Assembly (NCBI GenBank): GCA_021401465.1
Contig: JADDMT010000021.1
Span: forward strand, 310,001-374,000
Direction of reading: 5' to 3'
Origin: Teratosphaeria epicoccoides
Lineage: Eukaryota > Ascomycota > Dothideomycetes > Mycosphaerellales > Teratosphaeriaceae
DNA: 64,000 bases
A program made the translations under genes and the position numbers. The notes below the pieces were generated by a model. That model saw nothing but the letters and a program-made list of their open reading frames with translations, made no database searches and had not been told where the DNA came from. Below, piece after piece: positions 35,108 to 45,444 of the stretch (position 1 is the first letter of the stretch; each line of letters begins with the position of its first letter).

Positions 35108-35762
35108 ATGTCTTCCATCTTCCAGCGCCTGACGAGGCCTTTCACCACCTCCACCATGCGCTTCACCCCGGATCAGCCTGCCGTCGTACCAGAGGGCGCA
35201 CAAAAAGCCACGATCGCAGCTGGCTGCTTCTGGGGCATCGAGCATCTCTACAGGCAAGACTTCGGCACCAAGGGCCTGATCGATGCCCGCGTTGGGTACA
35301 TCGGTGGCGAGACCAAGAACCCGTCATACCGTGCCGTCTGCTCAGGCACCACAGGCCGTCCGTGCCACCCACCACCCGGACTCTCATCGCCGTGCTAATA
35401 CCCTCCTCCCAGATGCCGAAGCCTGCCAACTCGTCTTCGACCCGACCAAACTTTCATACCGCACTATCATTGAATACTTCTACAAGATGCACGACCCGAC
35501 GACCTCCAACCGTCAAGGTCCGGACACGGGCTCGCAGTACCGGTCGGGGATTTTCTACCATAACGATGAGCAGAAGCGGATTGCGGAGGAGATTACGAAG
35601 AAGGCGAACGAGCAGTGGTGGCATGGGAAGATTGTGACGGAGATATTGCCTGCGGGCGAGTGGTGGGATGCGGAGAAGTATCATCAGTTGTATTTGCACA
35701 ATAACCCGGGTGGGTATGAGTGTCCGAGCCATTTTGTGAGGAAGTTGCCGGATTTGCAGTAG
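35108..35762 (+). CDS. Peptide methionine-S-sulfoxide reductase MsrA
   Basis: Reduces the S epimer of methionine sulfoxide in proteins, protecting against oxidants. Exons 35108-35357 and 35413-35762 give 199 residues. The catalytic motif GCFWG is at about residue 37-41, and splicing restores TGHAEA, another family hallmark. GSQYRSGIF and NNPGGYECP follow. No CxxC-type resolving pair is seen beyond the active-site Cys and the C-terminal region. The first 16 residues (MSSIFQRLTRPFTTST) look like a mitochondrial presequence; the second Met (residue 17) could start a cytosolic form. The intron has a GCTAATA branch site. All essential residues are present. Confidence 0.93.
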
Positions 35763-37048
35763 AGGATGTATTGAAGAAGGCGGGTTGATATGCATGATAT
35801 GAAAGAACCAGACGGCGCGCCTTGAACAGAACATAGCGACTATTCGGCAACGTCACCCATTGAGGCGGACAATAAGGCGCCAAATCGCCGTATGCACCCG
35901 TCTAGAGAGATACGATCGCATGGCTCGGTGCTCATTGCTGGCTCGGCGCTCATTGCCAGGAAGTCTTGGACCACTGCTTGTCAGTTGCATTTGCTGGAGC
36001 CTGGCTGACGGGCTGCAAAACCCCACTTCGTGCGTCGTCGTCCCATGAATCAAACATGAAATATTGTCTTGTATCGAGCGAGAACGACCACCGCAAAAAA
36101 ATCGAGGTACGGACCAGACATCAGGCAATGTCCCGTGATACACATACACGCTGAGACGGGCGGGATAAGACAGGCCTGAGGTAAAGTATCAGTCTCAGCG
36201 AGCCGGCCGTCTTCGACATATCATGTGGCTTACCGCGATCCAAGGCTATCTTAGCCAGCCTCCAGCGTCTTCCGGCTGTAGGTCACACGATCTTAATGTC
36301 TCCGGCTGATATCCTTGATCTTCAGATTCTGCCACGCTTTTATCGATCAAAACAATGTCACTAACATTAGACCTACATACCCGCAGACCCGGTACAGATG
36401 GATAGACGAAGGTCGGGGATTTCGATACAGACGTCGCACTGGCTTGCTGGCTTCTTCAAAGTGTGATGACCTGAGGATCATTGGGTCGCTACTTGTGTGG
36501 CGGTGTGAGAGCTGTGTTTGTGCGGTTGAACGTTTACAAGATAGGTGAGCATTTGAGTTGACCGTGGCGATTAGAAAGGGCTTAGGGAGAGGTTGGAACT
36601 GCTGTGAGATCAAGCAACGGATGGGGAGACAGGAGGAGGGCGGGAACGGATACATATTGAGGGTATGTTGGACATCAGCCGGCGACAGGCGGCGATTGTC
36701 GTGACGTCTGGGTGCTTTGGCTGTTGCTTGCCCAAAGTCCGTACTGTCTCAGTCGACAGCAGACAGCCGTCAATACCACCCAAAAGCCAGCCCGATCAGA
36801 CCTCCGTATTCCAGAGCATACACACGCACCTGACACACTAACACTTTGTCCTTCGATCCGAGAATTGATGCGACCAGGCATGACCTCTTTTTACACCTCC
36901 ATAACAGCCGACTTCTTCTTTGCCCTCTTCTGCACCGCTCCTCTCCTCCTAACCTTCGTCTCCATCTTCGCCTTCGCCTCCCGTTGACTGCTCAATGATG
37001 AAAGCAACAAGACGCCGGCAGCTAATTTGCCGGGACCAACGACGTTAA
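35763..37048. other. No supportable gene, 1.3 kb
   Basis: A short plus frame at 36862-36987 encodes a hydrophobic peptide (FFFALFCTAPLLLTFVSIFA) that could be a membrane micropeptide, but nothing else supports it. Other frames are short shadows. Confidence 0.4.
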
Positions 37049-37945
37049 TTCGCGAACCGCAAACTCGCTCTATACCAGCGCCAGGTCAACGCTGTATTCC
37101 TGGAGGGATTGAGAAGTAGAGATGCGTTGGGAGAGTTCCTAAGGCGGACAGGCCTATTCTCTGGCCAGGCGAGGTTGTATGTAGTGAATTTCTGGGAGGT
37201 TGCGAGGGAGGCGACGGCGAGGGCAGAGGCGAGGTAGTAGGACAGGACTAAGAAGGCGGAGGAGGCGGAGGAGGAGAGAAGGCTGCAGCAGCTGTACTTG
37301 CCGGTATTCGCGCCTACACTTGATCCAGACACGCTCTTCACGCAGCTGGACCGGGTGCAATATGCCAGACATGTGCCGTTCGTACCCTGGAGGACAACAA
37401 AGTACCACGGGGCCAGTCCCAGGCTTGGGGCCACTGCAACGTTGCCTAGGCCGCCCACGAAGAGATCGGTAAGATCCGGAACGCGGATGGTGCGCCGTCA
37501 CGATCAGGAGCTCCTGGCTGGCGTGCGGGAAGGACTGTCAGAGTTCGCGAAACCTGCAGGGTCAAAGAAGCCATTTTCGTCCGGAGTAGAATTCCCACCG
37601 CACGACCCAGCTGACCGGGACTCGAGTCATTACGAGACTGTGCGCACGATTGATCCGATAGTGGGTTCAAGATCAGGATCGTTACTGGATCTCGGCGACT
37701 CAAATCTGAGCGAGAAGATGTTTTGCGGCATGTGGTATTCCACGGCACTTCGATCAGCATATTCTGGCGCTCGAGACAATCCGTGGCAGGAATCTCGTCG
37801 CGAGACGCAAAGACTCATCACGACCGAAGTTCGACAGTGCGGTCCAGAACCAGTACTCAGGCCAGCGATAGCTTCTACCTGGTTAAGACCAGACGCAGTA
37901 GACTGTAGACGCAGAGTCTTCAGCCTAGCCATGGAGTGCTCCTGA
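37049..37945 (+). pseudogene. Hypothetical gene relic with twin in-frame TAG codons
   Basis: From 37049 one frame reads as a plausible charged, helical protein (YQRQVNAVFLEGLRSRDALG, then LYVVNFWEVAREATARAEA), is stopped by two consecutive TAG codons at 37235-37240, and resumes in the same frame (KKAEEAEEERRLQQLYLP, then DPDTLFTQLDRVQYARHVPF). The open frame runs to 37945, though the last part looks less protein-like. An intron over the stops would be only 23 bases. An upstream TAA at 37046 precludes a simple start. The family is not recognised. The opposite strand is open for 137 codons at 37045-37458, so strand choice is not certain. Confidence 0.35.
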
Positions 37946-38007
37946 CGGATAGGCCTGAAAGTTTGCCCTGAACTTCCTTGAAAGCACCTCACCTCGCCAG
38001 GTGACCC

Positions 38008-39498
38008 TCATTGACTCCCACACTGATGCATCAACACCTTCATCTTACTAACAAACGGATCGCGATCCAAATACGCACCCCTCAACCACCTCTCCTTCCC
38101 CACATCCCCAACATCAAATGCCCTTCTCGCATGCAGCACCCTCCTATTATCGAAAATCACACACTCCCCCGGCTTCATCATGCGCTCATAAATCGCTTCT
38201 TCCTGCTGGACCAGGGTGTTGAAAGCTCTAGCTGCTTGATGCCAGAGCTGCACGCTCTGATTGAGCGAATTCGGGAGCGCCTTGTTGTCGCTGGTAGTGG
38301 AGGCGATGTGATCAGCGTTTGGCAGCGAGAAAGGTCCTTGGAATGGCGGAGCCCAGGTTGCATTCTCGATGGCCTCGAGGATGGATGACCAGCGTGAGGG
38401 ATCGAAGAATGCTTCTACGTCTTCGGGCGTCTTGAGCGTCTCGAGCATATGCAACACATGCGGCTTCAACTCGATAACCGTGCGAGTTTGGTGATAGTAG
38501 TTGCCGTTGTCTAGGTGATTGTAGTGGAAGTTTACTGGTAGTGCGGCAAGCGCGTAGAACAGCCCGAGATTTCTCTGCCGGAAGAGCTCCCTTATTGCGC
38601 GATAGCTATCTGTAAACAAACTCGCTCCACCCTTCGACGAAGACCGGATGCAATGTAGGAGTTGGAGATGAGGCGGTTGCTTCATGTACATCAGGTCCAT
38701 GTGGAATCCCAGATCCTGGGCGGTGTAGGCGACATTCTTGGCTTGAGGCACAGAGCGCACGTCCCATGTGTAGCCGTAGAAGGTGTTTTTGATAGGACCG
38801 ATGCGTTCGCCGATTGTGGAAACGGACTTGTCTGATTCGGGGACGTTTCTGACGAAAGCAAGACCATGTGTGTGGAGCTGTTGGAGGGTACTAGAGAGAG
38901 TGCGGTCATCGGACATGTAGGCTGCGTAGTCGATGTCGGGAAGCTGATTGTAGTCGGTGGCGGACCAAATGATGCGTTCTGGGAGTGGTGCGTGCATGTC
39001 TGATGTGCCGTGGGACAGCAGAGTGTTGATGGAGCTCAAGGGCAGGATCGTGGTGTGGTCGGGGCCGTAGTTGGGAATGTCGTTGTGCCATTTCAGACAT
39101 ATCGTATCTGGTTTCTGACTGGATACTTCTTGGGCTGATATTGTTTCCGGGATATCTGTTGTCGAAAAGTATCTCTGTCTGGATGACGGGTTTACACATT
39201 CCGGACAGGTGCACATGTCCCGCAACAGAAGTGGCGATAGATCTCGCCAAGAAGGCTGTTCGCTGGGTGCGACTCGAGATGATGGTGCGACTGCTGTTGC
39301 TTGAGATAGATGACGTCTCGTCTCCAAGATTGCAGGCGAAGAGCTGAACTGTCGTGTCCGAAGGCCAGTTCGACTGATCATGAGCCTTGGAGCCGGCATG
39401 GAAGATGGGTGAGGGAGGCATAATGGGCGCCATCCAGCAGCCACCGCGAGTCCTCGGCGGCCGACGATTGTTGCCATGCGCCCCTGGGATCTGAGCAT
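38008..39498 (-). CDS. Gamma-butyrobetaine/trimethyllysine dioxygenase-like enzyme
   Basis: Iron(II)- and 2-oxoglutarate-dependent hydroxylase of the carnitine-synthesis group. One exon, 496 residues from the ATG at 39498 (a second Met is at residue 8). The first ~60 residues are Arg/Ser-rich without acids, a likely mitochondrial presequence. The N-terminal zinc domain shows LLRDMCTCPEC followed by SSRQR. The TauD-type catalytic domain has HMD (iron ligands, in GFHMDLMY) and the distal His in VLHARRAF, with the 2-oxoglutarate-binding Arg expected just after. LLHCI and NYYHQTRTV are also typical. Which of the two substrates is used cannot be decided by eye. It is divergent, with a 223-base gap, from a mitochondrial carrier gene. 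Confidence 0.88.
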   Translation of the reverse strand: MLRSQGRMATIVGRRGLAVAAGWRPLCLPHPSSMPAPRLMISRTGLRTRQFSSSPAILETRRHLSQATAVAPSSRVAPSEQPSWRDLSPLLLRDMCTCPECVNPSSRQRYFSTTDIPETISAQEVSSQKPDTICLKWHNDIPNYGPDHTTILPLSSINTLLSHGTSDMHAPLPERIIWSATDYNQLPDIDYAAYMSDDRTLSSTLQQLHTHGLAFVRNVPESDKSVSTIGERIGPIKNTFYGYTWDVRSVPQAKNVAYTAQDLGFHMDLMYMKQPPHLQLLHCIRSSSKGGASLFTDSYRAIRELFRQRNLGLFYALAALPVNFHYNHLDNGNYYHQTRTVIELKPHVLHMLETLKTPEDVEAFFDPSRWSSILEAIENATWAPPFQGPFSLPNADHIASTTSDNKALPNSLNQSVQLWHQAARAFNTLVQQEEAIYERMMKPGECVIFDNRRVLHARRAFDVGDVGKERWLRGAYLDRDPFVSKMKVLMHQCGSQ

Positions 39499-39721
39499 TC
39501 CACCGGGGTGAACGGTTCGCTGATGTATGTGCCATAGTGAACTGCCTCAAGCCATGCCGAGGCAAGCGATGGATCAAGGGATTGCTATTTGATGAATATT
39601 GACTGATGCCATCAATCCTAATCAATATGACCACCACATCGCCACTGCACATTTGCTCTCTGCGTGCTGCCCTATCGCGACACGGTTCACTGTCTAGCAG
39701 CAGCATTGCAGCTTGCCATGG

Positions 39722-40770
39722 ATGCCTTCTCCCGCCGAGCCCCTCCGCGATGAGGTAATGCGCCACCCACTATCCTCACCAATCTGTCCGCTAACAGCAC
39801 CGCTCCCCAGGGCACCCGCCTCCAAGTCGCCTCCGCCGGCGCCCTTGCAGGCCTCCTCTCCCGCTTCGTCATCGCACCCCTCGACGTCCTCAAGATCCGG
39901 CTCCAACTGCACTACCACTCCCTCGCCGATCCACTCTCTCGCCCCCTGAAACAGCAAACTCCCGTCGGCGTTGTCCGCGTTGCGCGGGACATTCTGCGCC
40001 ATGAAGGCATCACAGGTTTCTGGAAAGGCAACATTCCCGCCGAGGGTCTTTACCTGAGCTATGGTGCGGTGCAATTCTTGGCGTACAGGTCCACGAACCA
40101 AGCAATTGATCAGGTTGGGGGTGTGACGGTGCCGGGAGCCGTGAGAAGTTTCGTTGCAGGTGCGGCGGCGGGCACTGCAGCGACAACGTTGACGTATCCG
40201 CTGGATCTATTGAGGACGCGGTTTGCGGCGCAGGGAACAGAAAGAGTGTATGAGGGCTTGTTGGCGAGTGTGAGGGATATCACGAGGCATGAAGGTCCCG
40301 CTGGCTTCTTTAGAGGCTTGGGTGCTGGAGTCAGTCAGATCGTGCCCTCCATGGGACTGTTCTTCACCTTCTACGAGGGGCTCAAGCCGGCTTTTGCGGT
40401 GCCCGCGGCGACGGACTACCTGCCCTTTGGGTCGGGAGATGCTGTTGCTGGTGTGTCGGCGAGTGTACTGTCCAAGACTGCTGTCTTTCCGCTGGACACT
40501 GTGAGGAAGAGGCTACAAATCCAGGGACCGAATCGAGGGAAGTACATGGGTGGTGCACGCATGCCGGAGTACAATGGCATCGCGAACACATTCAGCACCA
40601 TTTTGGGGCGGGAGGGGTGGAGGGGACTGTACAGAGGCCTCTCTGTCAGTCTTGTCAAGGCTGCGCCAGCCAGCGCTGTGACCATGTGGACGTACGAGAG
40701 GGTGCTGCATCTCATTCAGGCACTCGGCTGCGAGAAGGATGAGAAAGGCATCGCCAGACAAGTGCGATGA
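39722..40770 (+). CDS. TPC1: Mitochondrial thiamine pyrophosphate carrier
   Basis: Imports the cofactor ThPP into mitochondria. Exons 39722-39754 and 39811-40770 give 330 residues, close to yeast Tpc1 (314). The ATG at 39722 is chosen because the one at 39718 runs into TGA before the intron. Three carrier repeats carry signatures PLDVLKIRL, PLDLLRTRF and PLDTVRKRL, with RHEGITGFWKGN, RHEGPAGFFRGL and REGWRGLYRGL at the matrix helices. The 56-base intron has a GCTAACA branch site and splits the protein after residue 11. Carrier-family membership is certain; the ThPP assignment rests on overall resemblance to fungal Tpc1. Confidence 0.88.
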
Positions 40771-40814
40771 CCTCAAGTGCAGCATTCCTCTCCACAGTTA
40801 AGTACTGCGTTCCT

Positions 40815-41168
40815 TTAGGGTTGACTCTTGGAACAAAACAGTGTTGATCTATCTGTTGACCCGTCAGTCAAATCGAGGTCTGCCCGACAGACAGGTTTGA
40901 CGGTGATGTCAACCTTGGGCACAGCTGTGACGTTGCTCAACAGACGGGTAGGCAAGATGACTTCACGGCTGTCGGTGCGACTGAAACGCAGAAATCTGGT
41001 CGAGGGAAATAGATTCTGTACGCCGAAATACACTTGAGTCGTCCATATGTCTTTCACCAAACCAAGGCCGGGATAGACTGCAGAGAAATCTTGCGAGGCC
41101 TCACCATTAGCAACCTGGACTGCGCCTGCCAATGCCGCGAGTAAGCGCCGCATACGAATGACGTGCAT
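40815..41168 (-). CDS. Possible small secreted protein
   Basis: Single open frame of 117 codons; starting at the second ATG (41153) gives MRRLLAALAGAVQVANG, a plausible signal peptide, and a mature part of about 95 residues with two cysteines (VCRADL, LFCSKS). It converges with the carrier gene, stops 45 bases apart. No family is recognised. The frame lacks an intron, unlike the other secreted genes here. Confidence 0.4.
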   Translation of the reverse strand: MHVIRMRRLLAALAGAVQVANGEASQDFSAVYPGLGLVKDIWTTQVYFGVQNLFPSTRFLRFSRTDSREVILPTRLLSNVTAVPKVDITVKPVCRADLDLTDGSTDRSTLFCSKSQP

Positions 41169-42138
41169 GCGTCACGGACTATCACGGCGAACCATCGTAA
41201 GCATGCTCACTTACGCTTCAGCGACCTATCACTCAGTCCGGATCTCTGGCCCGACCATGACACGGATCAGCTCTTTGTCACTTTTGTTAGCACGCATCAG
41301 TATTTGGAAAGAAGACTGGAGGACACAGCAAGCACACATGAACTCTCACAGCCGTCTGCTCGTAAGATTTGCATTGTGCTTTATCTCGCTGTCAGAGTAC
41401 CTTGAAGATACCCTGCTTGTCCGAAGTGAAACACTCGAGGAGAGCCACAATGTGTTCGGCATCGGCCTTGACCCACGCTCGACACACAACAGATTTGGCG
41501 ATGCTGTGCGGGAGAGATACGGTCCCGATATCAAGTACTTGTACGAGCTTAACTCGGGCGAAGATGGTGACCCTTTGGTGGTTGGAAAGGTGTGGAAGGC
41601 CGAGATCTACAATATGTACGCAAGCAAGCTAATGATTCGCAGACAGTACCGTCATTAGCAGAAGAGCGGCTGGCGAAGTGGAACTTGCGATACAGGTACT
41701 ACTCGCCTCTGAACTTCGATGAGCATAGTGCTACCGCGTCGGCTGGTGCTGGAGGCGACTTCTGGCAATTTGTGGCTGCACAAGGCCGCAAGGTTGGTTT
41801 TGCTATGCTGTGCAGCTCCACGATGAAACGGTTCAGCCAACGTCCGCCCGGCGATCACAGACCTGCTGAGCTGCTTTTTGGTGCTGAAGTGGATCCACGA
41901 GAACGGCAACTTCGAGAGCATGATACCACGACTCGAGCAATTCATCTTCGTTCGGTACCGCAGAGAGCAAGCAGGGGCTATATGGCGATCTCTACGCACG
42001 TACTTGCGCTTCGCCACGTTGCTACGATCCGAGGGACTCTTTCGCATTGCGCTGACTCGCGCCTTTGCAGATTCCGGCTTTGCTCCCGATCTCGAGACTT
42101 TGCAGGCGATTCCCAGACATAGTCTGACACGTTCCTGA
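41163..42138 (+). pseudogene. Hypothetical gene with several frame breaks
   Basis: Protein-like runs follow one another in different frames: about 41205-41361 (LFVTFVSTHQYLERRLED), 41396-41600 (FGIGLDPRSTHNRFGDAV, then DPLVVGKVWKAE), 41615-41800 (TVPSLAEERLAKWNLRYRYY, then GGDFWQFVAAQG) and 41838-42138 (LVLKWIHENGNFESMIPRL, then AIWRSLRTYLRFATLL). The first change of frame coincides with GTAAGA...TGTCAG (41362-41395), which would be a 34-base intron; the later ones lack good splice sites. I do not recognise the family. Either a decayed gene or one with very short introns. Confidence 0.4.
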
Positions 42139-42774
42139 CAGACCTGGCATACGACCATGAACTGGTCAGCCACATCCTCACACTACACAGCCTGGTCAAC
42201 CATAGTCTGACGTACATCCATCATGTCAAGCACCCAAAGGCTACATAGGAGCTCGCGAACCAAATCTTCAAGGATTAGTACATTCGCAAGTCTACCATAC
42301 ATAGCTTTTATCAATCCGTCATTCAAACCATTGAAGAGGTCAGCAGTCACCCGCCTGGTGCCGACGAGATCATCGAGAAGCATCGCCAGCGCCCCAACAA
42401 GAAGCACGGTCTCGCTCGAGGCTTTCCGCCGTCGTGCGAGAGCTCACGGACTTCGTGATCCGCAGAGTGGATGGAGGTCATGGGTACTGGTAAGCATTAG
42501 AGCAGAATAAGAGGCGCAGCAGACGAAATCGATGGCTGAAGAGATATGTTTGTGTTTCAGGAGAGGCAAAAGACACGAGCAATTGTGCGAGAAATCGGCC
42601 ATCACGACTGATGTTGTCTAGGTGCCTAGCTGCGTTCTTTTTGTAGGCGATTTCCATGAGAGTGTCATTCCATATTGTTCAGATCAGTGGCTAATGCTGT
42701 TGCAAAGACCTCCAATACAGCCGACGTTTCAAACTCGTCCTGAGACATGTAGTACACACTGGACTCTTCCTCAA
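42139..42774. other. Convergent intergenic gap
   Basis: 636 bases between the 3' ends of the broken hypothetical gene and the F-box-like gene. No feature supported. Confidence 0.45.
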
Positions 42775-42841
42775 CTATTTCTTTGTAGGATATCGCCGTT
42801 CCACCACTCCACGCTCGGTCCTCACACTTTCCCAAACCCCA

Positions 42842-42872
<31 letters not shown>

Positions 42873-43721
42873 CATCCTCATCCTCATCCTCATCGTCACT
42901 AGAGTCAACCCTGAGGGCCTGCCACCTCTCCCATTCAGTCTCGTCAAATACGACATCAAACTCCCTCTGTAAGCCACGCTACGCGCCATACTCACGGCAA
43001 GCACCCCGATACCGATCTCTGAGACCCCAAAGCCGGACCGCCAAACATGACGCGCATGTCCCTTCATGAACTGCAACGCCGTCATGTCCTCCTCGGAGAA
43101 GTTATCATGATGCCATGGTCGCTCTGTCGACAAGAAACTGGCTATCGCCCCGGTCAGATTCAAGACTGCATCCTTTGCTACCTCTCCCCTCTGGTAGATG
43201 GATGATTGGCTATCGAAAGAGTACCAAGACTGACTGTCTCCATAGAAGAAGATCTGTTTCAGAGCATAGGAGATTGAGCCTGCCATGGCTGTAAGGGCTC
43301 TGCGGCGGAAGTCTCCATTCCACCTGATATACCGCGGCATGTCCAACTGTTCCACCGCAAGACCATGGGTCTCTGTGCCGGGGACCTGGTGATGCATCAG
43401 CTCGACCTGGAAGTGCTGGGCCTCAGTGATGATGCCGGCAAGTCGTCGCGCCTGGCCCAATTCCACGGCCTCGGTTGGCCAGGCTTGGGCTGCCGGATGT
43501 CCCTCGTCGATCTCTTTCCGAGAGGGCTTGAAGTGGTAGATGTTCTTTGAGAATGTTTCGCTGCGGATGGATCTGCAGACCTGGGTGAGTCCTCTGCGGG
43601 TTCTATTCTCCATGGCGGCCGGGTCTAGGGGGTTCAAGGGGGTAGAAGGATCGAGGGTGGCGTCGAGGACCATTTCTTGGAGCTCAGCGGGGAGCGCGAG
43701 CAGACGGGAAGGCAATGCCAT
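42775..43721 (-). CDS. F-box-like hypothetical protein with acidic tail
   Basis: The start MALPSRLLALPAELQEMVLD resembles the N-terminal F-box motif (LPxEL) of fungal F-box-like proteins, which would link it to SCF ubiquitin ligases; the rest is unfamiliar. The simplest unbroken frame runs on to 42822 but ends in a repetitive Met/Thr run. The other frame of that end gives REFDVVFDETEWERWQAL, a DSSDDEDEDEDDDDDD acidic run and a stop at 42777-42775, and looks much more like protein. Joining them needs an intron: GTGAGT...TTACAG at 42995-42967 is 29 bases and restores phase (305 residues); a 62-base intron from a weaker GTCTCA donor is the alternative. The acidic tail is encoded by a GAY microsatellite that could vary in length. 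Confidence 0.6.
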
Positions 43722-43827
43722 ATGGTTTGTGGTGGTGTTGTCTGATGTGGAGGTCGTACCTGCGATGTCGTTAGAGAGTAAACGGCGGATGCATTGTTGT
43801 TCTGGACGATACAAGAGTCAGATGATC

Positions 43828-44247
43828 TCAACACAATGAGTGCCAGCGGACGAAGCTGGTCCAAGAATCATTTCGCTGATACGTGCCCGACCCATTCCAA
43901 TCCAGTACCACCTCCGGCGTAAAATCCGCACAGGTTATCAAGACGAGCTGCTGCGCACTGCTTGATAGACAGCTTCGAATTTCATTACCTCTCTCAATCT
44001 CATCGGTACCTTGCTGTGCTTGATCCTGGAGGCACCATTGTGTATCTACCAGCATCGACAGTCGAGGCTCTGCGCTAGACCGAATACTTGCCTCTTGAAG
44101 TGCAACGTACACTGCGGCGCGATCCAGATCGTATGTATACAACGGACGCCTTCGTGGATACGTCATCCAGAGATGTGAGAGAGAATGGCAGCAAGGTTTG
44201 CAGAGTCGTTCTGCGGCATGAATTCCACCACAATACGACAACGACAT
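43828..44247 (-). CDS. Doubtful open frame, hypothetical
   Basis: A 139-codon frame with balanced composition (AAVYVALQEASIRSSAEPR, then QQLVLITCADFTPEVVLDW). There is no signal peptide, domain or clear start. It could be an exon of an unrecognised gene upstream of the F-box-like gene. Confidence 0.22.
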   Translation of the reverse strand: MSLSYCGGIHAAERLCKPCCHSLSHLWMTYPRRRPLYTYDLDRAAVYVALQEASIRSSAEPRLSMLVDTQWCLQDQAQQGTDEIERGNEIRSCLSSSAQQLVLITCADFTPEVVLDWNGSGTYQRNDSWTSFVRWHSLC

Positions 44248-44905
44248 TAATCATGAGGCATAAAGTAGCCATCCCCGATTGAAGTCCTGAATTACCAAGC
44301 GCGTCATTCGGCTCACAAGCACCATGTGTACCCTCCGATGGTACCAAGGGCTCAGCGCAGGTCTGACGGCATTCGCGTTGCGATGGTCAGCCTTGTGGCC
44401 TTCCGATGCGGGCAAATCAGCACAGAGAGACATACTCTTCCATCCCTGCCCCAGCCCTGAAGATTGCAGCTTTCATCTTGCTGACCGCTACTCCGTAGTG
44501 GCTGCGAACTCCTGACGAGATGTGAGACTATATTCACATTAGCGTCACCGTCGGATACTCGAAATCGGGAGAGTGGAACCGGGAGTACTCGATTAGTGAA
44601 TTGGATCTCGTGGAAAAGGCCAGATCATCGCCCAGTTAAGCCAGCGACGTCTTCCCGGTTCGAGAGCAATTCATACACGAGACTGTCTCACATTTTTTAT
44701 GCATTAGCTCAAGACCACCCATCCATCGTAAACGTTGGCTTGTCCTTTGGTCAAAGCGCGTTGGATGTCTCAAGCCTCAATGCCAGAAGCACTGGATAGC
44801 ATTGCGAAGGCTTCGAGGACGATTTTTGGGCTCATTGCTCGCCCTTCACTCGCACCCTTGGGCAATAATCTCATCTCGAGCCAACCTATCAGCTTTCCCT
44901 TCACC
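44248..44905. other. Intergenic, 660 bases
   Basis: Only short shadow frames. The 3' end is the promoter region of the secreted-protein gene at 44906. Confidence 0.45.
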
Positions 44906-45287
44906 ATGAAATGCGTGACCATCCTTGCGCTGTCCTTTCTTTACCCAGCCGCAGTGGTCCAGCCTTGTGTCGCCTCGAAGCTGGACTGCGGCAGGAAGCA
45001 TCTTGGTCCAGCAACGCCAACGTACCATTGGCGGCGAATGGAGGATCCAAACGTGTTCACTGCATCACAGGTCAGGCTTTGCAATTCGGGCGCAGTACAC
45101 GAGAAAGCTGTCATCCGTAGCGATGCTCGGGCGGATCGAAGCACTTCCTCCAGCATGGTCATTCTCACACGATCTTAGTGGCCGACGCAAGCCCTAGCTC
45201 GCACACACATAATGCTCTCTCATCGACATTGGTCAAGCGTGACAGAGACTTGGACAACGTCTCGGGTGCTGCCCGCAATTGCGCAGT
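44906..45287 (+). CDS. Secreted protein, incomplete gene model
   Basis: The first exon, 44906-45070, encodes a signal peptide (MKCVTILALSFLYPAAVVQP) and a short mature part (LDCGRKHLGP), ending at donor GTCAGG. A second coding-like stretch (about 45180-45287) reads ADASPSSHTHNALSSTLVKR, with a Kex2-type KR site, then DRDLDNVSGAARNCA, and ends at a consensus GTGAGT donor (45288). How the two join, and what follows, could not be settled. It may be part of a small cluster with the next gene. Confidence 0.4.
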
Positions 45288-45444
45288 GAGTCCTATTGGC
45301 ACATGGATCGTGCGCGTTATCATGTCTCAAGGCTCCAGACTAGCCTTGCCACCACGAGCATAAAACTTTTGCATCGGCACTGTGAACATCAACAGCAGCA
45401 TTAAACCTAAGATTGGTCAAATAGACTTCAGTCTGCACCACAAG

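Noticed and set aside
38906..39766. 286-codon minus frame overlapping the dioxygenase gene
   Set aside because: Shifted-frame shadow of a gene with clear catalytic motifs.
42622..42972. Plus-strand frame with a long Ile/Val run resembling a membrane helix
   Set aside because: It is the complement of the GAY repeat that encodes the acidic tail of the F-box-like gene.
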